Part shown: positions 60,767-64,000 of the stretch, in pieces
Numbering within the stretch: position 1 is the stretch's first letter
How the letters are laid out: each line of letters starts with the position of its first letter
Assembly (NCBI RefSeq): GCF_900115395.1
Contig: NZ_FOWE01000005.1
Span: 186,001-250,000, forward strand
DNA from: Geodermatophilus obscurus
GTDB taxonomy: Bacteria > Actinomycetota > Actinomycetes > Mycobacteriales > Geodermatophilaceae
DNA: 64,000 bases
Reading direction: 5' to 3'
Position numbers and translations under genes: made by a program
Notes under the pieces: generated by a model
What the model was told of the DNA's origin: nothing
What the model saw: the letters and a program-made list of their open reading frames with translations, nothing else
The model's database searches: none

Positions 60767-62193
60767 ACCTGGCCTCCCGTCTCGCCGCCGCCCAGGGCCG
60801 GCACTCCGCCCCCGAGGCGGCCACGTCGGCGTCGGTCCCGCTGCCCCGGCCCGTGGCGCGCACCGTGACCCCGGCGCTGCCGTCGCCGCCGCCCACCCCG
60901 CCCACCGACGCCCTCGCCCGGCTCAAGGACCGGGTGGCGAAGGCGCTCTTCGAGCGCATGGGCAACCGGATGAACGACCCGTCGCTGTCCGAGGAGCAGC
61001 TGCGCACCCTCGTGCTCGGCGAGCTCGACCAGGTGGTCGAGGAGGAGCGGGTCCCGCTCTCGGCCGAGGAGCGGGCGCGGCTGACCGCCGAGCTGGCCGA
61101 CGACGTCCTCGGCTACGGCCCGCTGCAGCGGCTGCTCGACGACCCGAGCGTCACGGAGATCATGTGCAACGGCCCGGACGCGGTCTACGTCGAGCAGGAG
61201 GGCCGGCTGGTCCGCACCGGCACCCGGTTCACCTCCGAGGAGCACCTGCGCCGGGTCATCGACCGGATCGTCTCCCGGGTGGGACGGCGGATCGACGAGT
61301 CCTCGCCGCTGGTCGACGCCCGTCTCGCCGACGGCTCCCGTGTCAACGCGATCATCCCGCCCCTGGCCTTCAGCGGCTCGACGCTGACCATCCGCAAGTT
61401 CGCCAAGGACCCGTTCACCGTCGACGACCTGATCGGCTTCGGCACCCTCACCCCGGAGATGGCCGAGCTGCTGCACGCCTGCGTCGAGGCGCGGCTCAAC
61501 GTCATCGTCTCCGGCGGCACCGGCACCGGGAAGACGACGCTGCTCAACGTGCTGTCCTCCTTCATCCCCGAGGGCGAGCGGATCGTCACCATCGAGGACG
61601 CCGTCGAGCTGCAGCTGCAGCAGGACCACGTGGTCCGGCTGGAGTCGCGGCCGCCCAACATCGAGGGCAGGGGCGCGATCACCATCCGCGACCTGGTGCG
61701 CAACAGCCTGCGCATGCGGCCCGACCGGATCGTGGTCGGTGAGTGCCGCGGCGGGGAGTCGCTGGACATGCTCCAGGCGATGAACACCGGACACGACGGC
61801 TCCCTGTCGACGGTGCACGCCAACTCGCCGCGCGACGCGATCGCCCGGCTGGAGACCCTCGTGCTCATGGCCGGCATGGACCTGCCGCTGCGGGCGATCC
61901 GCGAGCAGATCGCCTCGGCGGTCGACCTCGTCGTCCAGCTGACCCGGCTGCGCGACGGCACCCGGCGGGTCACCCACGTGACCGAGGTGCAGGGCATGGA
62001 GGGCGAGACGGTCACCCTGCAGGACGCCTTCCTCTTCGACTACTCGGCCGGGGTCGACGCCGCGGGCCGATTCCTCGGCAAGCCGGTGCCCACGGGCGTC
62101 CGGCCGCGGTTCACCGACCGCTTCGACGAGCTAGGCATCCGCGTCTCGCCGCGGGTCTTCGGCACCGTCGAGCCGCGGCGGGGGTGGGCCTGA
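60763..62193 (+). CDS. tadA: TadA/CpaF pilus assembly ATPase
   Basis: A 476-residue secretion ATPase. The N-terminal half is specific to the CpaF family (GYGPLQRLLDDPSVTEIM). The nucleotide-binding half has Walker A GGTGTGKTT, the Asp box TIEDAVELQL, Walker B VGECRGGESLDML and the His box STVHANS. It powers Flp pilus assembly and secretion. GTG 60763 is coupled to the upstream mini-ORF by GTGA. Its stop overlaps the next start by one base (TGATG). Confidence 0.96.
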   Translation: MNLASRLAAAQGRHSAPEAATSASVPLPRPVARTVTPALPSPPPTPPTDALARLKDRVAKALFERMGNRMNDPSLSEEQLRTLVLGELDQVVEEERVPLSAEERARLTAELADDVLGYGPLQRLLDDPSVTEIMCNGPDAVYVEQEGRLVRTGTRFTSEEHLRRVIDRIVSRVGRRIDESSPLVDARLADGSRVNAIIPPLAFSGSTLTIRKFAKDPFTVDDLIGFGTLTPEMAELLHACVEARLNVIVSGGTGTGKTTLLNVLSSFIPEGERIVTIEDAVELQLQQDHVVRLESRPPNIEGRGAITIRDLVRNSLRMRPDRIVVGECRGGESLDMLQAMNTGHDGSLSTVHANSPRDAIARLETLVLMAGMDLPLRAIREQIASAVDLVVQLTRLRDGTRRVTHVTEVQGMEGETVTLQDAFLFDYSAGVDAAGRFLGKPVPTGVRPRFTDRFDELGIRVSPRVFGTVEPRRGWA

Positions 62194-63134
62194 TGTCCCC
62201 CCTGCTGCTGGCCGCCGGGCTCCTCGCCGTCACTGGCGCGCTGCTGCTCCTGGCGCTCGCCGTCCTGCCGGCCGGGCCGCAGCGGGTGCCGCTGTCCCGG
62301 CTCGACCCCACGGTCGCCCCGCCGTCGTCCGCGCTCGCGGGGGCGTCGGCCGTGGCCGGTGCCGCCGTGGAGCGGGCGCTCGCCCGCCGGGGCCGGGTGG
62401 CCGCCGGCACCGCCGCGCTGGAACGGGCCGGGGTCGCGATGGCCCTGCCGGACCTCGTCCTGCTGGTGGGCCTGGCCAGCGTCGTCCTCGGCGCGCTCGG
62501 CTTCGTCGTCGGCGGGGTCCTGCTCGCCGTCGTGCTCGCCGCGCTGGCCCCCCTGGGCACGAAGGGGGCGCTCGCGTTCCGCCGCGGCCGGCGGCAGTCG
62601 GCCTTCGCCGACCAGCTCGACGACTCGCTGCAGCTCATGGCGTCGAGCCTGCGGGCCGGGCACAGCCTGCTGCGCGCGGTGGACGCCGTGTCCACCGAGG
62701 CCGCCGCCCCGACGTCGGAGGAGTTCGCCCGCATCGTCAACGAGACGCGGGTGGGCCGCGACCTCGCCGACGCCCTCGACGAGGTCGCCGAGCGGATGGC
62801 CAGCGACGACTTCCGGTGGGTCGCCCAGGCCATCGCCATCCACCGCGAGGTCGGCGGGAACCTGGCCGAGGTGCTCGACACCGTCGGGCACACCATCCGG
62901 GAGCGCAACGCGATCCGCCGCCAGGTCAAGGCGCTGGCGGCCGAGGGCAAGCTGTCGGCGGTCGTGCTGATGGCCCTGCCGTTCGGAATCGTCGGGTTCC
63001 TGGCGATCAGCAACCCGGGCTACCTGGCCGGCTTCACGGAGGGCCTGGCCGGTTACGTCATGGTCGCGGTCGCCGTCCTGCTGCTGCTCGTCGGCGGGCT
63101 GTGGCTCAAGAAGACCGTGGCGATCCGGTTCTGA
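62193..63134 (+). CDS. tadB: TadB-type inner membrane platform protein
   Basis: A 313-residue protein with the T2SSF domain (GspF/TadB). Two membrane segments lie near the N-terminus (residues 3-24 and about 94-120) and two near the C-terminus (about 255-275 and 285-305). The cytoplasmic part has DDSLQLMASSLRAGHSLLRA, then SDDFRWVAQAIAIHREVGGN and LAEVLDTVGHTIRER, which are typical. It forms the membrane platform for TadA. ATG 62193 overlaps the tadA stop (TGATG). Confidence 0.93.
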   Translation: MSPLLLAAGLLAVTGALLLLALAVLPAGPQRVPLSRLDPTVAPPSSALAGASAVAGAAVERALARRGRVAAGTAALERAGVAMALPDLVLLVGLASVVLGALGFVVGGVLLAVVLAALAPLGTKGALAFRRGRRQSAFADQLDDSLQLMASSLRAGHSLLRAVDAVSTEAAAPTSEEFARIVNETRVGRDLADALDEVAERMASDDFRWVAQAIAIHREVGGNLAEVLDTVGHTIRERNAIRRQVKALAAEGKLSAVVLMALPFGIVGFLAISNPGYLAGFTEGLAGYVMVAVAVLLLLVGGLWLKKTVAIRF

Positions 63135-64000
63135 TGAGCGCCGTCCCGCCCCCCGTGCTGGCGGCCGCACTGGCCGTCGCCCTCGCCGTTCCCTTGCTGG
63201 GCTGGGCGCTGCTCGCCCGCCCGCAGGACGCCACCGCCCGCGCCCGCGCCAACCTGATCCGCGGCATGGAGCTGCCCACCGCCGCCCGGCCCCGGGCGGG
63301 GCTGCCGTCCCGGCTGGCCCGGGCTCTGACCCCGGCCGGCACCGTGGACCGGCTCAACCGGCTCGCCTCGTCGGCCGGCCGGCCCGCGGAGTGGCCGGTG
63401 CCCCGGCTCGTGGCCGCCAAGCTGGTGCTCGCCGCCGTCGCGGCGGTGCTGGCGCTGCTCGTGGTGACCGCCCGCCCCGGCCTGCTGACCGTCCTGATGG
63501 CCGTGGTCGTCACCGGCGTGGCCTACGTGCTCCCCGAGCTGCTGCTGTACAGCCGCGCGCAGGAGCGGCAGCAGGCGATCGCGCTCGAGCTGGCCGACAC
63601 CCTCGATCAGATGACCATCGCGGTGGAGGCCGGGCTCGGGTTCGAGTCGGCGATGTCGCGGGCCGCGCGCAACGGCCGCGGCCCGCTGGCCGAGGAGCTG
63701 GTGCGGACCCTGCAGGACATCGGCGTGGGACAGCCGCGGCGGGAGGCCTACCTCGCGCTGGCCGAGCGCACCGGCGTGCCGGATCTCGCCCGCTTCATCC
63801 GCGCGGTGGTGCAGGCCGACGCGTACGGCGTCTCGATCGCCGACGTGCTGCGCACCCAGGCCGCCGAGATGCGGCTCAAGCGGCGGCAGCGCGCCGAGGA
63901 GAAGGCGATGCAGATCCCCGTCAAGGTCATCTTCCCGTTGATCCTGTGCATCCTGCCGACGCTGTTCATCGTGCTGCTGGGCCCGGCGGCCCTGGACATC
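63134..64000 (+). CDS. tadC: TadC-type platform protein, truncated by the window end
   Basis: The ATG at 63134 overlaps the tadB stop (TGATG), and the gene runs past the right edge, leaving 289 complete codons. It starts with a membrane helix (LAAALAVALAVPLLGWALLA), has two further helices about residues 95-135, and then the cytoplasmic T2SSF domain ALELADTLDQMTIAVEAGLG, DIGVGQPRREAYLALAER and VVQADAYGVSIADVL, with a final helix MQIPVKVIFPLILCILPTLF. Only the last few residues should be missing. Confidence 0.92.
   Translation, partial: MSAVPPPVLAAALAVALAVPLLGWALLARPQDATARARANLIRGMELPTAARPRAGLPSRLARALTPAGTVDRLNRLASSAGRPAEWPVPRLVAAKLVLAAVAAVLALLVVTARPGLLTVLMAVVVTGVAYVLPELLLYSRAQERQQAIALELADTLDQMTIAVEAGLGFESAMSRAARNGRGPLAEELVRTLQDIGVGQPRREAYLALAERTGVPDLARFIRAVVQADAYGVSIADVLRTQAAEMRLKRRQRAEEKAMQIPVKVIFPLILCILPTLFIVLLGPAALDI

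Overview
The window is GC-rich DNA (well over 70% G+C by eye) with GTG starts, many 4-base GTGA overlaps between genes, mycobacterial-type gene neighbourhoods and a bacterial class A RNase P RNA. This points to an actinobacterium. The repeat types and gene complement suggest the Geodermatophilaceae (Blastococcus/Geodermatophilus/Modestobacter group), but that family call is an inference. No tRNA, rRNA, CRISPR array or intact insertion sequence was seen. || Layout. 1-13.8 kb is a lipid island, mostly on the minus strand: hydrolases, FadD, a three-domain HAD phosphatase / acylglycerol-phosphate acyltransferase / WS-DGAT fusion, PlsB, an NAD-dependent epimerase, a second WS-DGAT, another hydrolase and a FUSC-type membrane protein. 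Together they could carry fatty acid to acyl-CoA and glycerol-3-phosphate to triacylglycerol or wax ester. 14.0-17.2 kb holds an acetyltransferase and the conserved NIF3 / zinc-ribbon / RNase HI-phosphatase operon, closed by a perfect 22-bp inverted repeat. 17.3-19.8 kb is a polar amino-acid ABC transporter. 19.9-25.2 kb holds a reductase, nadA, a TauE exporter divergent from a small DoxX-like protein, an MFS pump and a PIG-L deacetylase. 25.2-29.0 kb has a secreted cell-wall-type protein behind a long leader that reads as a ydaO/yuaA (c-di-AMP) riboswitch, then a phosphoketolase. || 29.0-38.6 kb is the most accessory-looking stretch. It has rnpB with a wrecked tyrosine integrase ending 20 bp from its 3' end, a CPBP protease, an unusual histidine kinase with two membrane-plus-DHp modules and its response regulator, a membrane-anchored hydrolase, small secreted proteins, a transglycosylase relic, ferritin opposite a small Cys-rich protein, and two frameshifted membrane genes. 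|| 38.6-55.9 kb is ordinary housekeeping: alcohol dehydrogenase, lysG/lysE, VOC protein, patatin plus acyltransferase, amino-acid permease, SelO, EamA plus Lrp, SIMPL protein, several hydrolases, and a DUF222/HNH gene broken in a homopolymer. 56.2-64.0 kb is a Tad (type IVc) pilus operon in order: prepilin peptidase, Flp, TadE, TadG, CpaB, TadZ, TadA, TadB and a truncated TadC that runs off the end. || A cross-cutting pattern is that at least eleven genes have a TANNNT -10 hexamer ending 6-8 bases before the start codon. Transcription would then begin at or next to the start codon, so leaderless mRNAs appear common here.
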